Source: Strongylocentrotus droebachiensis
Lineage: Eukaryota; Echinodermata; Echinoidea; Camarodonta; Strongylocentrotidae
Length of the DNA: 64,000 bases
Direction: 5' to 3'
Assembly (NCBI GenBank): GCA_035222895.1
Contig: JAVYIG010006530.1
Location: 1 to 64,000, forward strand
The position numbers were made by a program, and so were the translations under genes. The notes below the pieces were generated by a model that was not told where the DNA came from, did no database searches, and worked only from the letters and a program-made list of their open reading frames with translations. Shown here one piece after another: positions 20,813 to 33,234 of the stretch (position 1 is the stretch's first letter; each line of letters starts with the position of its first letter).

Positions 20813-22854
20813 TTCTAAGTTTGTTCCCCCCCCCCTGAAATTTGACATTTTTACGTAAGGCTCATGCATACAAACAATCTGAAGCCCCCTTCCCTAAAAA
20901 CTTGTTTACTGTAGAGCTGTGCCTCATGGCTCCTAACAGACAATATCAACTTGCATTTGATTTGTGGAATCGCATTTCATTGCAACTGTTCATGCCAGAT
21001 GTTAGTAATCTCAATGATGCATTTGAAAAATCTGATTTACGGAACATCAGAACGATCCAATTGGGCAAATGATGCAAGCTTTTGCTGCGGATATGCCCCA
21101 AATTGGGTACATTGTATTTGATGTGGCCCTCTTTAGACAAAGATAGATCCTTTAACATGTCACACTGATTAACTGGTATTCGTGTTGGTTGAAACACAGA
21201 AAAAAATAGAAAAAAACATGACCGCATAGACTGTTGTACAAATAAACACCAGGGCAATTTCATGTCTAACGTATAGGTATGCTATAGAAATCATATTGTG
21301 ATTACATAATACATCATTGTTAATATGTTCGCACAGCTGACTAGGTTAATGAAATTGCCTTGGGTTGATTTCTTGCAATTGTTTTTACAATCTCGTTTGA
21401 TATAGGAACATGAAGTTCTGACTTTGATTCTGTGCACAGCAGTTTTTGTTATTCATTATTTTCTTTCATACTCCTTATCTGTTATCGCATTGCAGAAATG
21501 CCAACTGTTCCGTTTTTTCGCTATGAATACGGCAGTACGTTTTTTGTATGTTGTGTTACGTTTTTTTTTTTTTTTTTTTTTTTTATTTTTTATTATTATT
21601 TTTTTTTTATTGATGTTTTCCTTAATTTCTGATCATGGGCTTTGTGTCGTAAGTGTATTATGCACCTACATCTTCAAACGATGCACGCGGGATGGTGATA
21701 CGGGCCCCAAACTGCGCACATTGCGAACAACCCACGTGTAATGTATGCACGTCGCGCTCCGATCCGGGTACGTATACGTGGTACTGCCGGGTTTTTTAAG
21801 CTGCTCGATTGGGCGATATGTTAAGTTAAGAGATTTTTTTCAAAAATACTGTTTTTTGCTCTTCAGAATACTTTTTTTTGTTGAAGAAGGTTGGCATCTC
21901 TGCCATTGAATGCTGGGTAAAGCTTTTGGAGGTTGATTTTGTAAATTATTGTTATCCACAAATCGTAATCCTAATCTGGTACACTCCTAAGTTTTTTTTA
22001 CAAAATTAGTCTTAGGAGATATCTGAAAAACTTGTGTGGCTCTGTGTCTTTTTGTGGATTTCTGAAGTTAAATGTAACAAGTTTCACTGTTTTATTCAGC
22101 TATAGTTTGTGATAATTTATATGTCAATGCGCCATTTTCTGACATGCGATATATATTAATCTTGAAAGATGTCCAATTTTATCTTTGCGATGTAGTTCAG
22201 CTTTACAATAAAATAATCTACATGTATTTAGTGACATATAGAACATACGTACAATATGTGAAAGTTTCATAGCTAGTCAAAATGTTATAATTAATGTATA
22301 TATGTATGATTGTTGCTAGATATTAGTTTAGTGCAATTCTATTTTTATGCGTAATCCTTTTTTTATAAATGTGTAACTTTTACTTTTGATTATGTGTAGG
22401 TGTGTGCGTGCGTGCGTGTTTGCATTTACTGCCCTCTTTGGTTCAGATATGACAACATTCTTTGTCATTTTTTTGTTTTTTACATATACATTAGCGATAT
22501 GAATCTGTTATCTAAACTGACAATTTTGAATATGAAAGCTACTCATGAATTGATCAACGATTAGGTGGGTCGTATCAATTGTATGACCATGGACCTGCTG
22601 CGAAATCTGCTCCTTGGTTTATAGTTCCCTAAAATAATCAAAATCCTAGACATACATAACCAAAAACCCTAACCCTGTATCTTTGACAAAACTAAGCCAG
22701 GAGTGAGTGTCGAGGGAATAAATACCCGGAAACCGTAACGAACATTCCCACAACGGGTTAAATTATACAAGAAGAATACGAACACCCTTTTTTCAGATGC
22801 GGCCTTTTTCAATATTTTTTGGGCGGGGGATCGTTCCAATTTTATCCACAACAT

Positions 22855-23209
22855 CAGGCGCGTACGCAGGGGGGGGGGGGGGGGGGGGGGTTTGGGGGGT
22901 TAACCCCCCCCCCCTTTGGTATTTTTATGTGTGTAAACCCCCCCAAAACCCCCCTAAAACCCCCCCCCCTCCCCTTTGGAAAAAATACTCCCATAGTTGA
23001 CCTAAAATAGGTGACCTTACCCCCCCCCCCCCAACGGAGCAACGTCAAATTTTCAAATTTCGAGACCAAAAAAAAAAAAAAAAGTGTCCTCTTACCCCCC
23101 CCCCCCCCCCCCCCGCTTATTCAGCGGCTGGCTGAGTCGTTGCGAATTTTTCGGCCCGATTTATAAATGTTAAAACCCCCCCCTTGAAAAAATCCTGCAT
23201 ATGCGCCTG
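22855..23209. mobile_element. hAT-like MITE with poly-G/C tracts (spacer A/B)
   Basis: Ends CAGGCGCGTACGCAGG and CCTGCATATGCGCCTG are flanked by an exact 8-bp duplication, cacaacat (22847-22854 and 23210-23217). It has the same architecture as 1019-1443. It is present at the same site in the second spacer (48439-48818), so insertion preceded copying of the spacer. Confidence 0.85.
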
Positions 23210-26200
23210 CACAACATTATGCTGTTCTCTGTCAAAGTGATGGTCATGCCGATCTTGTCCATTATATCAGATTTATCTTCAGAGGGTGTAAGATAAAAAG
23301 AGGGGAGGGGGGTTTTACATCCACAAGCGTTTAATTTTTTTTAATTTTGGTACATTATTCTTTTAATTTGTATTATTATTATTATTATTTAATATATTTG
23401 TTTTGCCTTGGATCTGTCACTGAATATGAACACGTGCATAATATTTGGGATACATGGCGGCGGACATGTATTTGATGAATAGTCAGCCATCAGAAATATC
23501 AATTACAAAGTCAACATAGTTTAGCATTCCTGGACAGCTGAATACATTTTTTTGAAAGACCAGAGTGCAATTTCTTACGTGTTCATGCCCATTTTAGCAC
23601 ATGCAGAGTTTCACAACCTTTTAGAGTTGCTTTACAAATTGTATCTACTTTGTTTTTATACTCATTGATATTTTGCATCTCTACTCTTGGGCAATGTACA
23701 TTTGATCACGTGTTACACAACGTTGTGGTGTATTTAACAGTTTTAAGGTATATAATGTGATGATGATTATTTCTTGTCTCTCGTATAGCATTCTAGTAAT
23801 GGTGTCTGTACTCCTGTGTCTGTCTGTCTTTCCATTGTAGTATCAGGGAGACATTTGCATCTCCCTGTTAGTAGTATAAAGATGTAAGCATGATGTGATA
23901 TTTAACATGCATATTGCCTCTTATTATGTTTAGTGGCCTTATATAATCACGGTAATCACCAACATACTTGAACAAAAAAAGCAAGAATGTGTGATGCACG
24001 TATGCCAAGCAAAAAGTGTTTAAAGGTGGAGAGCCATTAGGGAGAAGTTTCTGTTGATTTTAATCCTTCCGGTTTCTGTCTGCAATTTTTATTTTCATTT
24101 CTTTGTTTAGATTCATAGCATACAGTAGCTTTTACATTGTATGATGTCCTTCTTAATGATGGTAAAATAAAGGTTTAAATCTGTACATCTTCAGAAATAT
24201 TTATTTTTCCCTATCTAAATCATTACCATTTATGTTATTGATCACTATATAATTAACAACATGTGGTTAGAAATAATAACTTTCATTAGTTTCTTCGTTT
24301 TTCATCTAATTTGTGGTGAATTCAGCACTGTTTTCTGAATGACATTAATGTCAAATGGTCGTTTAAGGTTATAATATTGAAAATCTGAAGACTTGGGACG
24401 AGTGTGGCATTTAGCAAAGCCTTATGGGTTTGTTAATAGTGCGGAAGGATTTCAAATTTCTTAAAGTAAGTATGTTTTGAAACTGCCAAAAGGTCCCCCC
24501 CCCCTTTCCAAAAAATTAGAAATGGGACCATTAGTTGCCACCTATGAACCACCCCCCTCATCAGTGACTGTTGACGCAACAATCACTCATTTTATCTGCA
24601 TATGCTAATGCATTCCGATCCCTTCTGTTTTGTAACTGACAGAGAAAGCCCCCACCCCCCTCCCATTTAAAAAAATTGTAAATACAAACATTTGATAATT
24701 TTTCAGTTGAGAAGAAAATGTGTGTGTTAGAATTGAGTTGAGCATCGGTGCTTGAAAGTACAATGTGACTGAAATGTTTGTATAAAGATCAACATCGGAT
24801 CCCAATGTCCATTTTTACAGTCATAATCCCTGGGTAGATTCATGTTGTGAACTTCTTTCGTTGTGGATTTGTATATCTTGGTCACTTTTAGTTTGTAATG
24901 GGACAAATTAACGATGTTCTTATCTTGCCTGGCTTTGTCTTTAAGACCTAGAAGTTTGATAATTTCTGAAGAAATAGTTCATAGTTCATAGTTCAACCCT
25001 TTAAATAAAAATGTATACATCCCAAATTAATCCCTAGTATCGAGGTAATTCTATTAAATGTCTGTACTATGTTTGCTTTGCTGATTTTTGAAGTACTCTT
25101 TGTTTATTCATCTGTAACATTGCTTAAGTACTCGGTCATCATTTACTTGCAAGGACTGGTCGATTGAAAAGCTACGAGGGTCACTTTTTCTGCAGTGACA
25201 AACAAAAATATATATAAAATAGGATATTGCCTTTGAATGTTGCTAAATATCTTGGAGCATTATGTTTGGTGATTTGGAATTGAACAAGTCAAGATTTGTT
25301 ACCAATTTGTTCAAACTTCCAAAGCTCTTAGTCTTTATTGTCTATATTGACATATATATGGCAATTATGGTGTGTATTCTAAGGTCTTTTATATGCATGT
25401 ATAGTACTGTGTTATATTCATCTGTAGGTTAGAGTGATTGTGAAAAAATAACATTCGGACATTACTTTCCATCTTTAAAAAAATAATTTCTTAACGGTTT
25501 GAAAAGAGCTCGAACATGCTGTATTATCAATAAGTGTAATTCTGTAGTAAGCCTTGTTGAAAACTCTATTCAAATTTACATACCTGTATGTGGTTTATTA
25601 TCTGGAATGTATGTGTATTTGATTGAGCATATAAATATAAACGGTTGTTTAACATTATTTGATCTGTGTCCAAGGTTGGATCCTTGTGTTTAGTGTGATT
25701 TAATTTTCAAACATTTCCAACCTGGTATTTCATTTTACATCCTCCTATTATTATTAGCCACTACAGGCATTATCAAGGAAATCCAAGCTCTCAAACAAGT
25801 GAAGAATTGTATTCAAAGTTACCTCACTTAAGAAATCCAGCCATCTGATTGGTCGAAATTGGAGTCGTGATTTTAGACGTTCCCGTAAAGAAACGAAAAA
25901 TGCCAATACCGGTTAATAGTCCAAGAGTGAGATCCCTCAAAATTTCGGTTACCATGAAAATAGTAAAATTTTGCTGCGATACCTATTGGTTTACGTATTC
26001 AAATGTTCTTTGTGCGAGCGCGGACACCATATAGTGCTTTTTGTTTGCGATTCCCAAATGATTGAAATTGTTGGTCATTTTTCAAGCAAAGATTACAGAC
26101 AGTGTCTCCGATTTTCCGTGATGTTTTAACCAATCTTTACTTAATAAAATGATGAGGTAAGAACTCTTGATAATTTTTTGTTTCAATTCGGCATATAATA

Positions 26201-26849
26201 TACATATATCTCGACTGCTTTAATATTTGAGGTCTGGCTGCTCAAAGCAGTCGATATCTCTATACTATGTAGCTTATTAAAGTGTTTAACTTCCTGTAAC
26301 CACATAAACCTTCCTGGACAATATTTTTGACTGTAGAATTTGCCAAAGGCTGAATTAAAATGGATTTGTCTTTAGTCACTCTACTCGTCATTATAATTTC
26401 TGACTATATTTAAATACATATATTCTGTCACAATTTCACAATTTAGTCTGCAATGACCTTTATCTGCTCATGCTCCGTGAAACATGTGAGAAAGTACGTG
26501 TATATTACAATGCCTTCGTTTTTAGGAAAAGTACTCCAAAACAGATAAGTAAATTGACACGAAACAGGTAAGATACATTACGAATTTTAAATCATGACCA
26601 GTATTTGGACAATTGATGAAGATTTAGTCATTTTGGGCATGTTTTAGTAGGGTACGATCTCCAGGCCGTATTCGCTGGTGAAAGCTTTGAGGTATGAATT
26701 CGATGGAGATTCAAGAAAATCCTGTATTCTGAACATCCGATCTCATTGACCCTGTACTTAAGGACTCCCCCCGTAGACTTTACACGTACCCCTCAAACAG
26801 ACTCCTAGTACTACTGACCCTTTTCATAGGTTAAAATGGTCATTTTTGA

Positions 26850-27255
26850 GAAGGGGGAGGTGCTCTTTTTAATGGGGGGCACTTATCATCAGGAAAAGGG
26901 GCACATGTGAAAATAAAAGGTGCGCTTATCGGAGTAAAAAAGAGGGTGTGTTTAAAGGGGAAGGGGCGCTTATTAGAAACGTAAAGGGGCACCTCTCAAA
27001 TTTGAATAGGGTAATCATCAGAGGTGAAGGGGGCACCTATGAAAATTGTAAAGGGGCACTTCTCGTACTTAAAAAGGGGAACTTACTAGATATTAAGAAG
27101 GGCACTCATGAGAATGGACAATTATTGCAAAGGAAAATGGGAAAGGAAAGAGAAATATGTGAAAATAAAAGGGGCACTTATCATAGGTGAAAAGTAATAG
27201 AGGGATTTTCAAAGTGAAATAGGCCTTATTCCTATGTCAAAAGGGGCACTTTTTT
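26850..27255. repeat. Degenerate GGGGCACTTAT tandem repeat (spacer A/B)
   Basis: Imperfect ~28-bp units of 'aaaaggggcacttat..a' run to a G-rich end (ttttttgggggggggg, 27250). The repeat is the reverse complement of the motif at 2040-2560. The twin lies at 52470-52870. Confidence 0.7.
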
Positions 27256-27299
27256 GGGGGGGGGGAGGGGCTGTGCCCCCTGTCCCCCCGGAGCACCGC

Positions 27300-27423
27300 T
27301 TCTTACTGATGTAAATCGGACGGTTTAGTGTGGGAGGGTTTTGCAAAACAGTTTGTGTGTGAATGCCGATCTCAGCGCGCGCAGTGTTTCAACTATTAAG
27401 TAAACGGGCAGACTGGCTGAAAG
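27300..27423 (+). promoter_or_regulatory. Candidate promoter-proximal 5' non-coding exon of gene B
   Basis: A locally GC-richer stretch (cagcgcgcgcagtg) ends in GCTGAAA|gtaagt, a good donor, 620 bp before the acceptor at 28041-28043 that opens gene B's first coding exon. Genes A and B both have acceptors in front of their start codon, so an upstream non-coding exon is expected; this is the best-looking donor. No TATA box or other element was identified. Confidence 0.3.
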
Positions 27424-28101
27424 TAAGTCGCTATATTTTGATGTTTTGCAATGATTTTCGGTGTTATTTTGAAATTATATGAAAACTAGATCTAAATTCT
27501 TTCCAATCATGTTTAAAAAAAATCAAACTGTTTTAAGTCTAGATAAAGACAAACTGAGGGGAAAATTTTCATGCTATGGCCTCTCAGGTTTATTTTATAC
27601 TTCCTTCATAGAAAACAGGCTACCTCTGTCCAATTATTCATACTCTTACCAAGTTTTGTGATTTTTAAAGTTTGTGATAAATTGATTTGTCCTGATTTAT
27701 GGTTCTTTAAAAGGTGACATATTGAAGTTTAAATTTAAAAGTACTTTAGTTCAACAAAGGCCCGAATTCAACTATTCCAGCTTTATTTCTTGAGTTAGGA
27801 AAAACACAAAACATAAAATTTACAAGGGGTATGTCAAATTAATGATTTAGTATTAACTGTATTTATATTTTTCAAAAGATATCAAGAAAAGCTCGAAAAT
27901 TGAGAAAGGTATTTAAAAGAAAGAGGTAATACAATTTGTGGCAAAAATCGGTCGATTCTAAATCCTCATGATAATTATATAGGGAATCACGAACAACAAT
28001 GACAAGCTTTGGCATCATCTGTATTCATTAATTGTCATTTCAGGGCATAACAAGACAAGTATCTCAGACTCAGATCGAGGAAAAGCATTGCCGACCCCGA
28101 A

Positions 28102-28354
28102 ATGGACGGGAAAGGGAATAATCGAGGGGCATTCGTTCAGGTCACACGACTTGGAGATAACACTACGTTGACTGTCCAGGAAGGTGGGAAAAGCAGGGGA
28201 TTGTGCTCGTTTTGTACCCCAAAGAAAGTTTTTTCTGTAGTCGTCACGGCCATAGCTATTATCATCATAATCATCATCACAGCGGTCATCACAGCTGCGA
28301 TATATACGAAGAATACTAAGAGTGACCAAGTTGTTCAGATTACTCCAACTTTAG
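28102..28354 (+). CDS. Gene B exon 1: cytosolic tail and signal anchor
   Basis: Start context 'ccgaaATGg'. The acceptor tttcag at 28038-28043 precedes about 58 nt of untranslated sequence. Encodes MDGKGNNRGAFVQV and then GDNTTLTVQEGGK, shared with gene C. It ends CTTTAG|gtatta; A and C have gtaagt here, so the +4 to +6 donor positions have degenerated. Confidence 0.75.
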
Positions 28355-29626
28355 GTATTAGTTTAATTGATGAAAGTCTGTTCACTTGATGTATTTGGAT
28401 GTCTTTTGATGATGTTCTGCATTTGATGATTGGAAGTTTCACACTTTACTTAAAGTGTACCATTCACCAACACATATGTTTCTCTTGATTTAAGGGCTCC
28501 ATATTGCTATGCTGTAGTCAAACCATGAGATTAAAATATGTCTTCTACACATAATTAATTCGGTATATGCATGAATCTCGGTTTGTTTGACTCACGGCTC
28601 GATCCCTTTCTTCATCATTTTGCTGATCTAACTTCCTTTTTCTAGAGCTTATGCAATCATTCACTTTCCTTTCCTATTTTTCCCTTCTTTTTTGCCTCCT
28701 ACTATTTCCCCCCATTTTCCCTTTTTTTCTCTCAATGGTTTCCCCAAAATTCATAATTTCTTTATTGTTAGGCCTACATATTTTGTATTTTTTGACTTTC
28801 TGTGTATACTTTGTTTTCAAGACTTGTATCTTACCATTACTTTTATATTTATCTTGTTTCAATGTATATACTTTTTAATTTCATATACTTATTCATTGTA
28901 TTTATGTTTTTGCATGAAATTTGAAAATTTAAAAGTTTGAACAAATCGGATGAAATTGATTTAGTGTAGGAAATAATGATAAAGATACTTTAAAAAAAAA
29001 CTACTAGCTTCATTTTGATGTAGCTCTCTAATCAGTATTTTTTTTTGAAGAATGTATATCACGGCTCAAATCTTGGGGTAGTATTTATCCGAAGATGGCT
29101 TTTACCCAATTCATTACGAATCTATTCAGAGGGGACCAATTACATGAAAATATGTGCTCTTTTGTTGTGCATGTTTTGGATGAATTCCATGCTGATATTA
29201 TATTTGTGTCATTTACTACATGTATGCACATGTTGATATCTATTTCAATATATATAGATCCTCTTACATATTTGTATATCTGGTTTACCAAATCTTTAAC
29301 AAAAAACATGAAACCTGGAAACATTTAACATCATAAAAGTTGAAGTAACCTATCACTGAAGAATTTCAGAATTTCAGAACCCAATTAAACATACATACAT
29401 GATACTGGTGATAAAACGTAAATGCATTTGGGCATTATAGTGAATTTAATGACATATTTCACTATTTCGCATAACTGCACATACCACAACGATTAAGATC
29501 TTTATTTCGTTTTCTATCAGAAGAGCCGATTGAAACACTTACAAGTGTTTTCTTGAGCAACATAGAATTAAATTATTTTTGTTATTATAATATCATATGA
29601 AGCTACATGTACTTCCCTTTCCCTGG

Positions 29627-29893
29627 CAGTGGCGTAGTAGAGGATGCCATGGGGGGGGGGGGGTGGTAGGCATAGGCTCCCCACATTGCTCTCATGATTG
29701 AGGGGCAAAAATGAAAAGGGAGAGGGGGCTAAGAAATGGCAAGAGGGAGAATATAATAAAACATGACAGCCCCTTGTATGCACCCCCAGGCTTATAGTCG
29801 TCCTCTCTCTGTCTCTCTCTCTCTTTCTATCTCTCTCTCTCACTACATTGAGACCATGTAATGCCCCCATAAGCTGATGCTGCTATTACACTG
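29627..29893. mobile_element. Old hAT-like MITE (gene B intron 1 copy)
   Basis: CAGTGGCGTAGTAGAGGATG at the left and a diverged cacactg-type right end (attacactg). A G tract and a CT microsatellite have expanded inside. Orthologous to 8577-8810 and 55198-55467. Confidence 0.65.
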
Positions 29894-30066
29894 TCTCTTC
29901 AATAGACTGTTTTTGTAAAGTAATCGAATGTAATACATAAATGAAACATACATTATGGCCTATCCTACCTAACACCATGGAATGTATGCAATTCGCTTTC
30001 TGACTATAGAAATTTCAATTATTCGTAACAGCCTACAGGTGAATGATATAATTTGTAACATGGCAC

Positions 30067-30351
30067 TTAACGTCCCTGTAAATTGTTTGGAGCCCCACAT
30101 ATTTCATGGCAAAATTTCACTTAAATATTATTGTATCATAATGTGAGAGAGGATGTAATTTAAGATACATTTCTGGAAGGATTCTCAAAAAAATGTGTTT
30201 GAAGTCGAATATTGATGAAAGGATACAAAATTTAGATTATCTGCGTAGAACAGAAAACCTAAATTATGTTTACTTTCATCAATTTTTTTTCTTCCAGCAC
30301 CATCAAATCTTTGGCAAATTTGTGCCTCCCAACATTTTTAAGGGGCTTTAA
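30067..30351. mobile_element. TTAA-flanked MITE, family 3 (gene B intron 1)
   Basis: Bounded by TTAA at both ends. The left end ttaacgtccctgtaaattg and the reverse complement of the right end ttaaagccccttaaaaatg pair imperfectly through 'tgtttggagcc'. Shared with gene C (55647-55922) at the same position. Confidence 0.65.
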
Positions 30352-30553
30352 CAAAGTTTTAAGCATTATATTTGATTACATTACCAAGATAGTGTATTGA
30401 TACCACAACAAATATAAAAATATAATTGAACGTTTTCAGTTTCAATTTCATTTTTGAAAATGGAAAATATTTGTCCTATTATGTATTATGTGAATTTAAC
30501 TCTCTCAATTTCCTCTTTTTTTCCCTCCCTTTTTTTTTAACCATAATGGACAG

Positions 30554-30576
30554 CTTCAAGTGTTGACCCGGAAATG
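30554..30576 (+). CDS. Gene B exon 2: 23-nt microexon
   Basis: Between 'aatggacag' and 'gtaagtg'. With the carried base it encodes ASSVDPEM. It is identical in gene C and differs from gene A at two residues. Confidence 0.75.
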
Positions 30577-30652
30577 GTAAGTGTTTCAGAACAAACAAAA
30601 CAGTTCACTTGATCATATACCCCATACAATTGTAATATCACTTCCCTGTTCT

Positions 30653-31628
30653 CAATTACGCTGTCTTCCAAACACGCCAAAACATGCCAAACCGGAGCCT
30701 GACCGCGATGTTTCATTGATGTTACGAAGGCAACTATACGCTTTACCGGCAAAAATTCCAAGCCCGAAACATTCCAAATCGAAGTGTGATCTTTTGGCGT
30801 GTTTGGCTAGTACGCTCGCAGTTGTAACGTCGCGATGTTAGGTCACGTGACTTTAGGAGCGGGGCTAGCTCTCGTCCTTGAAATAATGATAGAACGATAA
30901 AAACAAAGAATAACATCAGAGAAGGTGATAGAAGGAAGAAACAAAGCATAACATAAGGAAAGACAGAAAGAGATTAGAAGGAAGAAACAAAGCATAACAT
31001 AAGGAAAGACAGAAAGAGAAAGTAATAGAAGGAAGAAACAAAGAATAATATAAGGAAAGACAGAAAGAGAAAGTGATAGAATGATAAAAACAAAGAATAA
31101 CATAAGAGAAGGTGATAAAAGGAAGAAACAAAGAATAACATAAGGAAAGGCAGAAATAGAAAGTGATAGCATGATAAAAACAAAGAATAACATAAGAGAA
31201 GTTGATAGAAAGGAGAATTAAAGAATAACATAAGGAAAGACAAAAAGAGAAGGTGATAGAATGATAAAAACAAAAAAATTACATAATAGAAGGTGATATA
31301 AAAGGAAGAAACAAAGAAAATAATGAGGAAAGACAGAGAGAAAGTGATAGAATGATAAAAACAAAGAATAACATAAGAGAAGGTGATAGAAAGAAGAAAT
31401 AAAGATAAACATATGGAAATACAGAAAGAAAAAATGATAATGAATAGTTAATGGAAAGATAGAAGAAAAGATGAAAGATGAAAAAACAAGGAATAACATA
31501 AGGAATGGTAGGAAAAAGATAGAACGAAAGAAACAAAAACCTGAGCTTTGTCAATCGGAGATGTTTCCGCACAAGTGTAAACGGGTGCGCGAAACATCGC
31601 GATTTTTCGAAATGAGGTATTTGACAGT
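30653..31628. mobile_element. Gene-B-specific insertion carrying an A-rich minisatellite
   Basis: Genes A and C read straight from 'ttctca' to 'gtaaa.(c/t)gaaggtt'; B has about 975 bp between. The ends contain complementary segments (cgcgatgtttca near 30706 and cgaaacatcgcg near 31590) and a 'cgtgtttgg' palindrome. The middle (30890-31520) is a tandem array of ~50-bp A-rich units (gaaacaaagaataacataagg). Boundaries are approximate and the class unknown. Confidence 0.55.
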
Positions 31629-32269
31629 ATGTAAAGCAAAGGTTGAGTTCTGGGAAAGGTGAAAGATTACTTGTGAGCTTTTTCATTCTTTGTATATTAT
31701 GTGGAAGAGTATCATATATGTAATGTTTTTTCGAAAAGGATTGCTCTTCAAATGCCCTCATATCCGAAATAAATTATGACAAGTCGAGGATAACGGTTGT
31801 GCATGGACCCCAAAACCGTGTTATGAATATCTGTAGTATATTGTCTGTCAAAGCAAAGTATTGTTTTAGAGTAATTTTGTTGTGCTTTAGTCCCTTAAAG
31901 TCTTATGTGATATATTTAGTTGGTTTAATGCTTATTGTTCCGATCAGTTCGGACTCTCGTCTCCATGTATGACGGTGTAGGGCTGTATCCACACACATCT
32001 TGCATGAAAAACTTGATAGACGCATCTTTAGAACGATCGAATCACTTCGATGTTGTTCCAAGAGCTTTAGAGGAGAACAAAACCCAGCCATTTAAGTCTC
32101 ATAATCCTTTACAGAGTAATATTAAGACATGTTAGATACAAAAACTGGCTTATTCGAGCTTTCAGAAGTGGTTTTATAAGCTATTTAATATGACACGCGT
32201 CGCCTGTTCGTGTACAACATAGGGAATCGCCATTTTCACGGCCTGACAAACTCTTTTTGGTATGAACAG

Positions 32270-32860
32270 TTGTGAGAGATGCACTACAGGTTTCATTAAT
32301 CATATTATGTAAAACCCTTTCGTTTGCTCTGAACAAAATTAGAAAAATCCGCCAATTCCTAACGAAAGAATTACCCACTAAGCAGCTAGTATGCCCTGGT
32401 AAATCTTGCATAGACTTTTGCAACAGTTTATTATATTATGGTCTACCTGGTGTTCACACCAAAAAATTACAAAGAATAAAAAACTCAACAACTAGATTAA
32501 TCACTATAGAACTAAACGCAGAGAACATATAACACAAACAAACATAATTAAGCAATTGCACTGGCTCCCAGTTAAGTCCCGTATTAATTTATAAGATCCC
32601 TTTACTGACTTATCAATGCTTACAAGATACAGCCCCGTCTTACCTGCAATATCTCATTCTACAATATTCTCCTGCAAGAAAAGTAAGATCAAATAATAAA
32701 GTCCTCCTGGTAACTCCAAGCACTCAAACAAAATGTTATGAAACTCGCTCTTTCAAAAAAATATCTTCGGCCGAATTGTGGCATAGCTTGCCTGATATTG
32801 TCAAACAGACAAGCACAAAAGAATCATTTAAGACTCTGTTGATTTAATTTTCATTAAACA
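32270..32860 (+). pseudogene. LINE reverse-transcriptase C-terminal fragment
   Basis: Frames on the plus strand give 'CIDFCNSLLYYGLP', 'KKLQRIKNSTTRLIT' and 'LHWLPVKSRI', the classic C-terminal RT block of CR1/L2-type LINEs, followed by further matches in shifted frames up to a terminal 'ESFKTLL'-like end near 32845. There are several stops and frameshifts. Confidence 0.8.
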
Positions 32861-32909
32861 TTTTGTATGACCTGAATGTACAATCTATTACATGTAAGCT
32901 ATATAGGAG

Positions 32910-33170
32910 TTGAATTTAGATGAATTTAAATGTATGGGTAATAATAGAGTAGAATGTCGAAGACATAATATGTATGAGATAATATGAGATAATATGAGAT
33001 AGTATGAGATAGTATGATATAGTATGAGAATTTAGATGAATGTATGTATAGTATGTTGAATTTAGATGAATTTAAATTTATGGGTAATAATAGAGTAGAA
33101 TGTCGAAGACATAATATGTACGAGATAATATGAGATAGTATGAGATAATATGTATGGTATAATATGTTAG
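32910..33170 (+). repeat. Tandem ~145-bp duplication with GAGATAGTAT microsatellite
   Basis: The segment starting 'gaatttagatgaatttaaatg' at about 32912 is repeated from about 33056, each time followed by (gagata[ag]tat)n runs. It probably derives from the 3' tail of the preceding LINE. Confidence 0.7.
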
Positions 33171-33234
33171 AGATAATTTAGTTTTTAAGGAAAGAGTAGA
33201 TTTATATATTAGTGTGAATTGTATGGATTCTATT

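Larger units (their letters stand above)
20950..27796. repeat. Spacer A/B: 6.85-kb block nearly identical to 46523-53408
   Basis: From about 20950 to 27796 the sequence matches the spacer after gene B at a near-constant offset of about 25.57-25.61 kb. Differences are scattered single bases, homopolymer lengths and a few short indels. Alignment continues outside the block on both sides, but identity drops abruptly. The interior has no recognisable gene; open frames of 61-80 residues (25499-25693, 25849-26034) are identical in both copies only because the whole block is. Contents include a T-rich run (21555-21610), a hAT-like MITE (22855-23209) and a GGGGCAC repeat (26850-27255). Confidence 0.85.
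28355..30553 (+). other. Gene B intron 1
   Basis: Holds the probable source of the gene C start-codon patch (28487-28518), the shared hAT-like MITE (29627-29893), a CT microsatellite (29805-29842) and a TTAA-flanked MITE (30067-30351). The CT-rich stretch at 28620-28740 is ordinary intron composition. Confidence 0.65.

Noticed and set aside
21424..21741. 105-codon frame repeated at 46997-47315, a possible small conserved gene
   Set aside because: It is conserved only because the whole spacer block is nearly identical; the third spacer copy deletes most of it and it crosses a poly-T run.
25499..26034. 61- and 64-codon frames identical in the two spacers
   Set aside because: The surrounding non-coding sequence is equally identical, so there is no sign of coding constraint.
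30843..31499. Overlapping minus-strand frames rich in Phe, Leu and Ser that resemble a multi-pass membrane protein
   Set aside because: All frames are open because the A-rich tandem repeat lacks stops; the periodicity follows the ~50-bp repeat.
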